A stretch of 26,002 nucleotides of DNA, from the NCBI RefSeq assembly GCF_000020585.3, contig NC_011138.3:2369145-2395146 (forward strand), given 5' to 3'. This stretch comes from Alteromonas mediterranea DE (GTDB lineage: Bacteria > Pseudomonadota > Gammaproteobacteria > Enterobacterales > Alteromonadaceae). The position numbers were made by a program, and so were the translations under genes. Of the stretch, positions 1 to 6,655 are shown one piece after another. Under the pieces are notes generated by a model. It did no database searches. It was given only the letters and a program-made list of their open reading frames with translations, and was not told where the DNA came from. The stretch's first letter is position 1; each line of letters opens with the position of its first letter.

Positions 1-125
1 TTTTTCGTATTTGGCGGAGAGTGAGGGATGTGCTCGGGTACGTCCTGTACCCGACCCTTCGGGCGCCTGCGGCGGCACAAATCGCTCCCGACGATTGGTC
101 GAACAACGGGGGCTCTCACCCTCAC
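1..125 (-). repeat. tRNA-Ser 3'-tail repeat with structured element (rtT-like)
   Basis: Bases 12-29 match, without a mismatch, the last 18 nt (CCA included) of the intact tRNA-Ser genes at 186-277 and 4504-4595, and the 11 bases to the left also match their 3' flank with one difference. From base 30 the tRNA body is replaced by GC-rich, highly foldable DNA. Stems seen are 21-27 with 119-125 (7 bp, using the tRNA tail itself as one arm), 29-33 with 75-79 (5 bp), 35-41 with 47-53 (7 bp, 5-nt loop), 64-67 with 71-74, and 80-84 with 92-96 (7-nt loop). The inner part therefore resembles a cloverleaf without being a tRNA. Known parallel: the E. coli tyrT locus has repeats that each begin with the 3' end of tRNA-Tyr. 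I infer a similar tRNA-derived repeat, transcribed leftward. The terminator of this copy would lie outside the window. Confidence 0.6.
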
Positions 126-150
126 TTTATAAAGGTTTTATTTGACCCAT

Positions 151-178
151 AAAAAAACCCGCAACATGTGCGGGTTTT
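151..178 (-). terminator. Rho-independent terminator of tRNA-Ser copy 1
   Basis: A 6-bp GC-rich stem (CCCGCA/TGCGGG, 5-nt loop) is followed on the minus strand by seven T. It lies 8 bases past the CCA end of the tRNA-Ser at 186-277. A T run on the other side means it could also work for rightward transcripts. The same hairpin recurs after the second tRNA-Ser copy. Confidence 0.85.
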
Positions 179-181
179 TCA

Positions 182-301
182 TATTTGGCGGAGAGTGAGG
201 GATTCGAACCCCCGGTGGGTTTGACCCCACGTCTGATTTCAAGTCAGGTGCATTAAACCGGGCTCTGCCAACTCTCCTGAAGTGCTGCGTATCTTAATGA
301 T
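182..301 (-). repeat. 120-bp direct repeat, copy 1 (tRNA-Ser unit)
   Basis: Bases 182-301 are identical to 4500-4619. The unit holds the whole tRNA-Ser gene, a few bases of 3' flank, the leader and the -10 box. Outside these limits similarity drops to the terminator hairpin and the -35 box. Confidence 0.9.
186..277 (-). tRNA. tRNA-Ser (anticodon UGA), copy 1
   Basis: The minus strand reads as a 92-nt class II tRNA with encoded CCA. The acceptor 5' strand GGAGAGT pairs with the 3' ACTCTCC, the T arm has GGTTCGAATCC, and there is a long variable arm with GTGGG/CCCAC pairing, as expected for serine tRNA. The anticodon loop CTTGAAA gives anticodon UGA (complement at 239-241), which reads UCN serine codons. 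It is identical to the copy at 4504-4595. In E. coli the UGA serine tRNA (serT) also sits beside yccA, so the locus is conserved. Confidence 0.97.
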
Positions 302-318
302 TTAACCGAAGGTGTAAA
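291..318 (-). promoter_or_regulatory. Promoter of tRNA-Ser copy 1
   Basis: On the minus strand a -35 TTTACA (313-318) is followed after 16 nt by a -10 TAAGAT (291-296), and then by a GC-rich discriminator before the tRNA start at 277. The same boxes with the same spacing occur upstream of the second copy even where the spacer differs, which supports their role. A GC-rich discriminator is typical of stringently controlled stable-RNA promoters; that regulation is inferred. Confidence 0.7.
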
Positions 319-420
319 GCACTTATTTTCGTAACACGGTTCAACCGAACAATTGATAAGCAATGTGTTTAAAATTTAATTCACTGTCGTCAATTTTTCG
401 CCTGAGTAATGCCATATGCC

Positions 421-1281
421 TTACCCTTTCCACAAAAACATACTCGCTGGCTTGGTTAACAATGTAAGTGAAAATGCGTTATCTACCGCTTTGTTATTTG
501 CCCCATAACAAACATGTAGTGGCAATAAATGCTCTTCTTTGGGGTGAGCATACTGTGCCTCAGGCCCGGTAAACCATTCAACAAGCCTGGATTTACGTTC
601 AACTTCACTATATGCGCTGGAGCGCATCGTGGTCTGTAACCAATTGTTGAAACGCGTAGCCTTATGCAATGCCTCTTCAGAGCTATCGAAAAAGCCGTGC
701 ATATTGTGAAACGACGAACCAGAACCCAATATCAGAACATGTTCGAAAGCGCCGATGTTATCAATAATCTCTTTTAGCGCTTTGCCTAAAGAAATGTGAA
801 ATTGCGCATCGCGCCTTTTGTTTGAGCCAGTAACTAAAGAGACTTGTACGCAAGGAATATCGGCCGCGGGGTACATTATACTAAGTGGAATGAACATGCC
901 GTGGTCAAATCCGCGTGTCCGCTCGGCTTTCGCGGTTATTCCCCTTGTGTTCAAACCGTTAACTATATTATTTGCAAATTCAGCATTACCTTTTGCCGGA
1001 TATTTAAGTGAATAAGCCTGCTCCGGAAAGCCATAATAATCGTAAATTAAATCTGGTTTGGGGCCGGCAGTTACTTTAACCACAGCTTCTTCCCAATGTG
1101 CACTTATAACAATGATCACATCGGGTTTTGCTATCTCCTGAGGTAACGTTATAAGGGTCTCAATCATTTCCGTGTGATAGCGAGTTTGCATTTCCCCCTC
1201 TTGCGACTGTATCTCTAGCAGTGGAAGTGGGCCTCCACCATGAGAGATATACGCCGTTGAAATTCGGGTAGGCCCAGTCAT
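421..1281 (-). CDS. DODA-type (YgiD-like) extradiol ring-cleavage dioxygenase
   Basis: This 286-residue protein belongs to the LigB/class III extradiol dioxygenase superfamily, 4,5-DOPA dioxygenase (YgiD) branch. Family marks are an N-terminal SHGGGP with H14, VISAHW with H62, GFDHGMF with H127, LGSGSSFHNM with H192, and a C-terminal PKEEHLLPL with H251. Histidines at such places bind the catalytic metal and act in catalysis in this family. The enzyme should be soluble and open a catechol-type ring; the true substrate cannot be read from sequence. It lies 11 bp downstream of a DoxX gene, and its Shine-Dalgarno AAGGA overlaps the stop codon of that gene, which suggests translational coupling. 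The divergent LysR gene at 1941 probably controls the pair. No break or oddity was seen. Confidence 0.85.
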   Translation of the reverse strand: MTGPTRISTAYISHGGGPLPLLEIQSQEGEMQTRYHTEMIETLITLPQEIAKPDVIIVISAHWEEAVVKVTAGPKPDLIYDYYGFPEQAYSLKYPAKGNAEFANNIVNGLNTRGITAKAERTRGFDHGMFIPLSIMYPAADIPCVQVSLVTGSNKRRDAQFHISLGKALKEIIDNIGAFEHVLILGSGSSFHNMHGFFDSSEEALHKATRFNNWLQTTMRSSAYSEVERKSRLVEWFTGPEAQYAHPKEEHLLPLHVCYGANNKAVDNAFSLTLLTKPASMFLWKG

Positions 1282-1292
1282 TATTGTGGTCC

Positions 1293-1748
1293 TTATGCTT
1301 TAGAAAAATACGTTTTACTAATTAATGAGTCGACAGAGAATTTTCCGCCCCCTTGAACGACTAGTGCAACGGTTACGGCAAGTAGTGAAAGCGCAAACTC
1401 ATAGCCATTGTTGCTCATAAACAAACCGTTTGAAGCGTGCACGCTGAAAATAGCCACTACCATAGTAAAAGCACTGACTAATGCAGCAGGTCGTGTGAGA
1501 AAACCAATTAGAAGCGCTAATCCCCCGAAGAACTCTGCGCTACCCGCTAAAAGCGCCATTAAAAAGCCCGGTGCTAACCCAATACTCTCCATCCACTGCC
1601 CTGTTCCTTCCAGGCCGTAACCCCCAAACCATGCAAATAGTTTCTGTGCACCGTGCGCCGCTAAAATAATGCCCACAGGCACCCGCAATACAAGGCTTGC
1701 CACACTATTGGTTGATGTAAAAATGGTTTTTAACAGCGTATTGTTCAT
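1293..1748 (-). CDS. DoxX family membrane protein
   Basis: A small membrane protein of 151 residues when started at the ATG at 1748, which is preceded by a clear GAGG Shine-Dalgarno. The frame is open 30 codons further upstream, but that part has no ribosome site and runs into the regulatory region. The protein shows the DoxX pattern: LRVPVGIILAAHGAQKLFAW in the first helix, then FGGYGLEGTGQWMES, then three more hydrophobic helices with AGSAEFFGGLALLIGFLTRP. Proteins of this family have four membrane segments and often sit beside oxidoreductases; a specific activity is rarely known. Here it is the first gene of a two-gene operon with the ring-cleavage dioxygenase, so a role in the same oxidative or detoxifying pathway is inferred. 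Confidence 0.85.
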   Translation of the reverse strand: MNNTLLKTIFTSTNSVASLVLRVPVGIILAAHGAQKLFAWFGGYGLEGTGQWMESIGLAPGFLMALLAGSAEFFGGLALLIGFLTRPAALVSAFTMVVAIFSVHASNGLFMSNNGYEFALSLLAVTVALVVQGGGKFSVDSLISKTYFSKA

Positions 1749-1940
1749 TGTCGTTTCCTCTCTTGTGTTTACGTTAATGATGTTGGAGCACCTCAGTTTC
1801 AAAACAGACGTGATTAGTGCTAAACACGCCAACTTCAACTGCGCTTACCGTTACCGCATAGAATAGTTACCAACAGTCGTTGAATAAAGAATGGAAATAT
1901 TGAATTATTACCAACACTGCATTGGAAATAGAGAAGAAAA
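1749..1940. promoter_or_regulatory. Divergent control region between doxX and lysR genes
   Basis: This 192-bp spacer separates the leftward doxX-dioxygenase operon from the rightward LysR gene, the usual place for LysR-type operators. The 9-mer TTACCAACA occurs twice as a direct repeat, at 1867-1875 and 1908-1916, 41 bp apart (about four helical turns), so both would face the same side of the helix. Their role as binding sites is inferred; no perfect T-N11-A palindrome was singled out. Confidence 0.4.
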
Positions 1941-2846
1941 ATGGATAGATTGACCCTGTTAAAAACGTTTGTGGTAGTCGCAAATGAAGGCAGCTTTACT
2001 AAAGCCGCGGTACGCTTAGATACATCGAACCAGCTTGTAAGCAAATATGTTGCACAGCTTGAAAAGCACTTAGATACTAGGCTGTTTAATAGAACAACCC
2101 GAAAAATTCATCTTACAGAGGCGGGGCGTCAGTGTTTGCAACACGCAAACCATATTCTTGAAAGCATTAATGATATGGAAAGCCAGCTAGGCCTTTTTAA
2201 CACGCAGGCCAAAGGTACTTTACATGTCAGTGCGCCCGTATCCTTTTCTACTTTACATTTAGCAGGGGCAATAGGGGCTTTTCAACACGCTCACCCACAT
2301 GTATCGATTAACTTGCAGCTTAACGACCGCAAGATTGATGTGATTGACGAAGGGTTTGACGTTGCAATACGCGCCGGTCATCTTGCCAGCTCTAGCTTAG
2401 TGGCTAAAAAGATCACCACTATTAATTTAGCGCTATGCGTGTCACCCGCATACCTTAAAAAGTATGGTCGTCCCTTACACCCAAGCGACTTAAAGCCCGA
2501 GCACTATTTAGAATACTCGTATGTAAATTATGACAATAATCAGTCAGAACTTATTGCTGCGTTAAAAGCTAACGCCCAAAAGTCGCCTCCAAAGCTCACC
2601 GCAAATAATGGAGAGGTGCTGACAAATGTGGCTAAGCAAGGTGAAGGCTATGTGCTTCAACCTACCTTTATAGTTGGCGAAGCTTTAAAAAAAGGAGAGC
2701 TAGTTTCTATACTTGACGAGTATATTCCTCAGTCTATCGCTCTGTATGCGGTATACCCACACCGAAAATTAATATCAAATAAGCTGCGGGTTTTTATCGA
2801 CTTTCTTTGCAACTACTTTGAAGACACTCCTTTTTGGGATAGGTAA
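1941..2846 (+). CDS. LysR family transcriptional regulator
   Basis: A 301-residue LysR-type regulator of usual length. Residues 1-60 form the winged helix-turn-helix, with the family pattern LLKTFVVVANEGSFTKAA, then LVSKYVAQLEKHLDTRLFNR and TTRKIHLTEAGR. Residues from about 90 form the effector-binding domain, with VSAPVSFSTLHLAGAIGAF, then NDRKIDVIDEGFDVAIRAG, the signature of the large CrgA/DmlR-like subgroup. The start ATG is preceded only by a weak AGAAG. It is divergent from the doxX-dioxygenase pair, so it probably regulates them and itself. The inducer is unknown. Confidence 0.9.
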   Translation: MDRLTLLKTFVVVANEGSFTKAAVRLDTSNQLVSKYVAQLEKHLDTRLFNRTTRKIHLTEAGRQCLQHANHILESINDMESQLGLFNTQAKGTLHVSAPVSFSTLHLAGAIGAFQHAHPHVSINLQLNDRKIDVIDEGFDVAIRAGHLASSSLVAKKITTINLALCVSPAYLKKYGRPLHPSDLKPEHYLEYSYVNYDNNQSELIAALKANAQKSPPKLTANNGEVLTNVAKQGEGYVLQPTFIVGEALKKGELVSILDEYIPQSIALYAVYPHRKLISNKLRVFIDFLCNYFEDTPFWDR

Positions 2847-2870
2847 GCGCGGCGTATATCAACGCCACGC
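2847..2870. terminator. Weak hairpin between convergent lysR and permease genes
   Basis: Immediately after the LysR stop codon, GCG-C-GGCG pairs with CGCC-A-CGC around an 8-nt loop, giving 7 pairs with one mismatch. No strong T run follows on either strand (GATTTTTA lies about 8 bases further on), so it is at best a weak terminator shared by the convergent genes. Confidence 0.3.
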
Positions 2871-2894
2871 TCCACAGATTTTTAATAGAACGTC

Positions 2895-4361
2895 TTAAAG
2901 CCTAAACGTCTCCATAATGGCAGGTACCCCCGGGAACATACCAATAAGCGCCATAACGGTGCACAACACCAAGAAAGTGATACCTGGAATAATCCAGCGC
3001 CCCGCTTTTCCAAGATCACCGGCCCTATCTTTACAACCGACCAAACCTAAGTTATCTAACAACATAGTGAATGACCACCCAAATACTGGGTTTACCAATA
3101 CCGAAGAGATAACCACTAAAGCGGCTGACTGGGTTGTTTTACCCTCGCGGGTCATCTGCATGCCTGCCTCCATTAATGGCAAAAACACACCCACAATTAA
3201 TGCAACGCACAATACCGGTGGCCAAACAGCCAAGTCCATAGGGTAGCCCCAAAGTGCCGCAACAACACACAACAGCCCGGTAACTAATGCGCCACCAGGA
3301 ATGGGTCTACGTGCGATGGATGCTGGAATAATATAGGTCCCCCACGACGATGAAATATTCCCCCCGCCAAGTAAGCTACCGACGGCCTGACGGCTAGACG
3401 CCGCGATCATGGTGTCATCGATGTTCATATGTGCTCGTTCACTTTTCTTAGGGTAACTAAGCTTTTGGAAAACTTGATGCCCTAAAAAGTCTGGCGACCA
3501 CATAGATACTGCCAACACCGCAAATGGAAGGACGGCGATAAAGTGAGACCAATCCGGCAGCCCCAGTTGCCATCCCGTATTTTCGCCCCACCAATATGCA
3601 GGGTTTAAATTTGGCATGCCAGGCGATGTACTAAACTCGAAGGGTGCACCAAAAGAAAACGCAATCACCGCTGCCATCACTGCACCTAAAGGAATTGCCA
3701 GCCAACGCTTTTGAATGTGCTCTAACCATGCATACATTAAAATTGTTGCGATAATTACCACAAAAGCCAAATACGCCATATCGAAGCTTTCAGCCCAGGC
3801 GAAGAGTTTTTTCACCTGCCCCGTTATGCCGATGAAGCCTAAATACAGTAATAACCCACCACATACACCGTTACTCGTGAGCTTGGCCAGAATACTACCG
3901 CCTTTTGTAATACCAAGAATAAATCCGAACAGACCGATGAGGAGCCCCAGCGCCATTGGGTGACCGCCTGAAGCGACGATGAGCGGTACTAGGGGTAAAA
4001 GCGGCCCGTGTGTGCCAGCCAGATTAGCCGAAGGGTTGAGAAAGCCAGAAATAAGCACCACAAATAAAACCGCAGCGATAAGAAGCTCAAAGCGCACGTT
4101 TTCAATAACAAATTCTGGTGATAACCCCAGAGGCGCAGCAAACGCGCCTACTACAGCGGCCACCATAACAATTTTACCTATGGTGGCTGCCATGCCCGGA
4201 ACAAAATCTTCCCACTCAACGCGATAGTCTTTACCCGGCAAATTTAAACGCCAACGTTTTGGAGAAATGATTTGTAATTCGTGATTTAAATAGTCTTCTC
4301 GAGATGAGAATTCACTGCTTGATTTGTGAAGTTTTTGATAAGAGGAACTTTCTTGTGACAC
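2895..4361 (-). CDS. Putative inner-membrane permease, DUF3360-like
   Basis: A 488-residue polytopic membrane protein. After a hydrophilic N-terminal stretch of about 65 residues there are roughly 11-13 hydrophobic segments; in between are motifs such as GFLNPSANLAGTHGPLLPL and LGGGNISSSWGTYIIP, which resemble the substrate-site segments of SulP/nucleobase-type transporters. I recognise it as most like the DUF3360 family of Vibrio and Alteromonas; family assignment is from memory. The substrate is unknown. The start is GTG at 4361 with Shine-Dalgarno AAAGGTG 8 bases upstream; an ATG two bases further up is in another frame. It is monocistronic, convergent with the LysR gene, and lies between the two tRNA-Ser copies. 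Confidence 0.6.
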   Translation of the reverse strand: MSQESSSYQKLHKSSSEFSSREDYLNHELQIISPKRWRLNLPGKDYRVEWEDFVPGMAATIGKIVMVAAVVGAFAAPLGLSPEFVIENVRFELLIAAVLFVVLISGFLNPSANLAGTHGPLLPLVPLIVASGGHPMALGLLIGLFGFILGITKGGSILAKLTSNGVCGGLLLYLGFIGITGQVKKLFAWAESFDMAYLAFVVIIATILMYAWLEHIQKRWLAIPLGAVMAAVIAFSFGAPFEFSTSPGMPNLNPAYWWGENTGWQLGLPDWSHFIAVLPFAVLAVSMWSPDFLGHQVFQKLSYPKKSERAHMNIDDTMIAASSRQAVGSLLGGGNISSSWGTYIIPASIARRPIPGGALVTGLLCVVAALWGYPMDLAVWPPVLCVALIVGVFLPLMEAGMQMTREGKTTQSAALVVISSVLVNPVFGWSFTMLLDNLGLVGCKDRAGDLGKAGRWIIPGITFLVLCTVMALIGMFPGVPAIMETFRL

Positions 4362-4467
4362 ATAACACCTTTAGATTGCGCGAAGAAAACGCAAGCCTAA
4401 ACATGTGAATGGAATGTAACAATGCGACTGTGGTCTTATACGAAAGTCTAAATTTACAAAGAGGCAT

Positions 4468-4496
4468 AAAAAAACCCGCAACAATGTGCGGGCTTT
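4468..4496 (-). terminator. Rho-independent terminator of tRNA-Ser copy 2
   Basis: A stem CCCGCA/TGCGGG with a 6-nt loop is followed on the minus strand by seven T. It lies just past the CCA end of the tRNA-Ser at 4504-4595 and is nearly the same as the terminator of copy 1. Confidence 0.85.
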
Positions 4497-4499
4497 TCG

Positions 4500-4619
4500 T
4501 ATTTGGCGGAGAGTGAGGGATTCGAACCCCCGGTGGGTTTGACCCCACGTCTGATTTCAAGTCAGGTGCATTAAACCGGGCTCTGCCAACTCTCCTGAAG
4601 TGCTGCGTATCTTAATGAT
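4500..4619 (-). repeat. 120-bp direct repeat, copy 2 (tRNA-Ser unit)
   Basis: Exact second copy of 182-301 in the same orientation. The two copies enclose four genes (dioxygenase, DoxX, LysR, permease), so recombination between them could delete or amplify that segment. Confidence 0.9.
4504..4595 (-). tRNA. tRNA-Ser (anticodon UGA), copy 2
   Basis: Identical over all 92 bases to copy 1 at 186-277, with encoded CCA, long variable arm and anticodon UGA (complement at 4557-4559). This copy lies beside yccA, as serT does in E. coli, so it is probably the ancestral position and the other copy the duplicate; that direction is inferred. Confidence 0.97.
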
Positions 4620-4636
4620 ATTTTAATGACTGTAAA
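4609..4636 (-). promoter_or_regulatory. Promoter of tRNA-Ser copy 2
   Basis: Minus-strand -35 TTTACA (4631-4636), a 16-nt spacer and -10 TAAGAT (4609-4614), with the same GC-rich discriminator as copy 1. The spacer sequence is different from copy 1 while both boxes are kept. Confidence 0.7.
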
Positions 4637-4834
4637 GCGAAAAATGAAAAAAATTGTTTAAGTGCTGAGATTTCAATCAAATAGCGTGTTTCGCCCGTAT
4701 AAAAGATGTTTTTGTATTCACCTGACACCATTTTCATCTGAAACTACTTGAAAATGGGAACTAAAACCCATACAACATACACTAAATAATTGTGTACCAT
4801 TTTGGTCATATCATAAGTCCTGTTGGAGGAAACA

Positions 4835-5500
4835 ATGGATCAACGTTCGATGTATTCAAGTGCATCTCAACCATCGGTATTGCAGACGAACAAGGTTCTA
4901 CGCAACACCTATATGCTGCTTGCGATGACACTAGCGTTTAGTGCGGTTTGTGCTGGTATAGCAATGGCAGTAGGCATTTCTCCTATGATGTCTCTTGTTA
5001 TGACTATCGGCGCTTTTATTACCCTATTTGTAGTTCAGAAAAAGGCTGATTCAGCGTCTGGCATCTACTGGGTGTTTGCATTCACCGGTTTGATGGGGGC
5101 GTCACTTGGTTACACCTTGCAATATTACCTTGCATTTGGTGGCCCAGGCTTAATTATGGAAGCGCTAGGTGCAACAGCCCTTGTGTTCTTCGCCCTATCT
5201 GGCTACGCCCTAACCACTAAGAAAGACTTCTCGTTTATGGGCGGCTTCTTGGTTGTAGGTTTAGTTGTAGTGCTTGTTGCGGCAATTGCGAACATCTTCT
5301 TCGCGGTTCCAGCGGTAAGCTTAGCAATTAGTGCAGCGATTGTGTTTATAATGTCAGGTTTCATCTTGTTTGATACAAGCCGTATCATTCACGGTGGTGA
5401 AACAAACTACATTCGCGCTACAGTTTCGCTATACTTAAACATATACAACTTATTCACCTCTATTCTTCACCTTCTAGGTGCGTTTGGCGGCGACGATTAA
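4835..5500 (+). CDS. yccA: Bax inhibitor-1/YccA family inner-membrane protein
   Basis: A 221-residue BI-1/TMBIM family protein with about seven membrane segments and a hydrophilic N-terminus. Family marks include NTYMLLAMTLAFSAVCAG in the first helix, LQYYLAFGGPGLIMEALGAT in the middle and a C-terminal FILFDTSRIIHGGETNYI followed by SLYLNIYNLFTSILHLLG. In E. coli YccA is a substrate and modulator of the FtsH membrane protease. The ATG at 4835 is chosen because GGAGG stands just before it; the open frame begins four codons earlier at a TTG that lies inside this ribosome site. Its neighbours, tRNA-Ser(UGA) upstream and tus genes downstream, match the E. coli tusE-yccA-serT cluster. A strong terminator follows it at 5525. 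Confidence 0.93.
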   Translation: MDQRSMYSSASQPSVLQTNKVLRNTYMLLAMTLAFSAVCAGIAMAVGISPMMSLVMTIGAFITLFVVQKKADSASGIYWVFAFTGLMGASLGYTLQYYLAFGGPGLIMEALGATALVFFALSGYALTTKKDFSFMGGFLVVGLVVVLVAAIANIFFAVPAVSLAISAAIVFIMSGFILFDTSRIIHGGETNYIRATVSLYLNIYNLFTSILHLLGAFGGDD

Positions 5501-5524
5501 TTTGGCGTTTAAGGTTTGAGAACA

Positions 5525-5549
5525 AACACCCCTTAACTGGGGTGTTTTT
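5525..5549 (+). terminator. Rho-independent terminator after yccA
   Basis: AACACCCC pairs with GGGGTGTT (8 bp, 6-nt loop) and runs into five T. It ends only 6 bases before the tusD ATG, and its right arm holds the only G-rich candidate ribosome site for tusD, so the hairpin could also act on tusD expression. Confidence 0.85.
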
Positions 5550-5555
5550 ATTTAT

Positions 5556-5943
5556 ATGGCAGAATATTCAATACTTATTACTTCATCACCGTTTGAAGGC
5601 GACACGGCTCTGCGCGCCCTCGCCTTCATACAAGGCGTGATAGATAACGGCGACGTAGTTAACAACGTCTTCTTTTACAGCGAAGGTGTACACCATTGTA
5701 CAGTTTGATGTTGAAACCGGGGATGAACTGTTTGCTTATGACGGCTGGAAGGCCCTTGCTGCCGATCATAACGTAAATCTTATGGTGTGCATCACAGCCG
5801 CCGTCAAGCGCGGTATTGTCAGTGAAATGGAAGCGAAAGAAAACGGCATAGCACAGGCAAATTTAACTACTCCCTTTGAGCAAGCTGGCTTAGGCGAGTT
5901 TTTTACTGCCCTTCACGAGTGCAATAGGCTGGTGCAATTCTGA
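5556..5943 (+). CDS. tusD: Sulfurtransferase TusD, interrupted by a frameshift as read
   Basis: TusD is part of the TusBCD complex that passes persulfide sulfur from TusA to TusE for 2-thiolation of U34 in tRNA. The frame from ATG 5556 gives MAEYSILITSSPFEGDTALR and VNNVFFYSEG, then stops at TGA 5706-5708. The rest, from VYTIVQFD onward, is in another frame starting at 5686. Joined, they make about 129 residues, like E. coli TusD (128), with the catalytic cysteine at about position 79 in LMVCITAAVKRG and the family end RLVQF. The simplest repair is restoring one TG in the GTGTAC tract at 5686-5691. The stop overlaps the tusC start by one base. The start has no good ribosome site beyond GGGGTG inside the terminator stem. 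Sequencing error is the likely cause. Confidence 0.85.
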
Positions 5944-6311
5944 TGGCAAAGTTACTTATTAGGTTTACACAAAGCCCATTTTCCAATGCGAAAAGCCAAG
6001 ACGGTTTAGATTTTGCGCTAGCTGCAACAAACTATGGGCACGAGGTAAAAGTGCTCTTTGAAAACCAAGGTGTACTGCAGCTGGTTAAGGCCACGTCTAC
6101 AAAAGGGCTGAAAAACCACACCAAACGTTTAGCCAGTATGCCATTTTTCGATATCGAAGAATGCTTTGTGTGTAAAGCAAGTGCAGATACCTACGACATA
6201 GACCAGGTTCTTGCTAATACAAGTTTAATTGACGAGCTAGATTGTGAGTGGATAACCTCAGAAGAAAAAGTTGCGCTTATACAAAGCGTTGACCATGTGG
6301 TGACATTCTAA
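5943..6311 (+). CDS. tusC: Sulfurtransferase complex subunit TusC
   Basis: A 122-residue protein of the DsrF/TusC family, near the usual 118-120. It has the paired motif DGLDFALAATNYGHEVKVLF, then NQGVLQLVKA and FFDIEECFVCKAS, which lines up with the YDIEQCWVCAAS stretch of E. coli TusC, and ends in the typical VVTF. TusC is a structural subunit of the cytoplasmic TusBCD heterohexamer in tRNA 2-thiouridine synthesis. It begins within the tusD stop (TGATG) and its own stop overlaps the tusB start (TAATG), so all four tus genes are translationally coupled. Confidence 0.93.
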   Translation: MAKLLIRFTQSPFSNAKSQDGLDFALAATNYGHEVKVLFENQGVLQLVKATSTKGLKNHTKRLASMPFFDIEECFVCKASADTYDIDQVLANTSLIDELDCEWITSEEKVALIQSVDHVVTF

Positions 6312-6655
6312 TGCTGATTACTATTACAACGCCAAATTTGAGCAGCGCTGATAAACAGCTGCTAATAGCAACCTTAAAGCAAGCCCCTTATGCTTGTGTT
6401 GTATTCGTTGGTGATGGTGTTTACGCCCCAGCGTTAAACACTGCGTTTTTTGAACAACTCGCCAATACGGTAAAAGACACGGTAACAGATACGGTGAAAG
6501 GCGCGGTAAAAATCAAATCAACACCTAACCTGTCGTTTGTCAGTACGGATGCGGCTACTAGGGGCGCAAATCTGCCTGAATTTATTAATCCAATTTCCTA
6601 CAAGGAACTCGCTGCCATATCAGCAAAAAATAAGCACTGGATACCCCTTTTATGA
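6311..6655 (+). CDS. tusB: Sulfurtransferase complex subunit TusB, with internal repeat
   Basis: The third subunit of TusBCD, identified by its place between tusC and tusE, by [14 protein letters not shown] near residue 30-40 and by a TusB-like C-terminus ([20 protein letters not shown], then KNKHWIPL). At 114 residues it is about 20 longer than E. coli TusB (95). The extra length matches four imperfect 12-bp tandem repeats at 6467-6514, translated as [16 protein letters not shown], predicted to form a charged helical insert. Start overlaps the tusC stop by one base; stop overlaps the tusE start in an ATGA. Confidence 0.85.
   Translation: MLITITTPNLSSADKQLLIATLKQAPYACVVFVGDGVYAPALNTAFFEQLANTVKDTVTDTVKGAVKIKSTPNLSFVSTDAATRGANLPEFINPISYKELAAISAKNKHWIPLL
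6467..6514 (+). repeat. Four 12-bp tandem repeats inside tusB
   Basis: Units acggtaaaagac, acggtaacagat, acggtgaaaggc and gcggtaaaaatc follow each other in frame and encode TVKD-like tetrapeptides. Confidence 0.8.

Noticed and set aside
4312..4560. Open frame of 82 codons running through the tRNA-Ser gene and permease start
   Set aside because: It overlaps a certain tRNA gene and its terminator and has no recognisable protein features.
182..4619. Genomic island or prophage integrated at tRNA-Ser
   Set aside because: No integrase, excisionase or phage gene lies between the repeats, and the repeat covers the whole tRNA with promoter rather than only a 3' att core.
5679..5708. Programmed ribosomal frameshift in tusD
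   Set aside because: No slippery heptamer or internal Shine-Dalgarno next to a stop was seen, and similar breaks occur in three other genes of the window.
5686..5943. Stand-alone 85-residue gene starting at GTG 5686
   Set aside because: It is the C-terminal two thirds of TusD; it lacks the first strands of the fold and the N-terminal part lies directly upstream in another frame.
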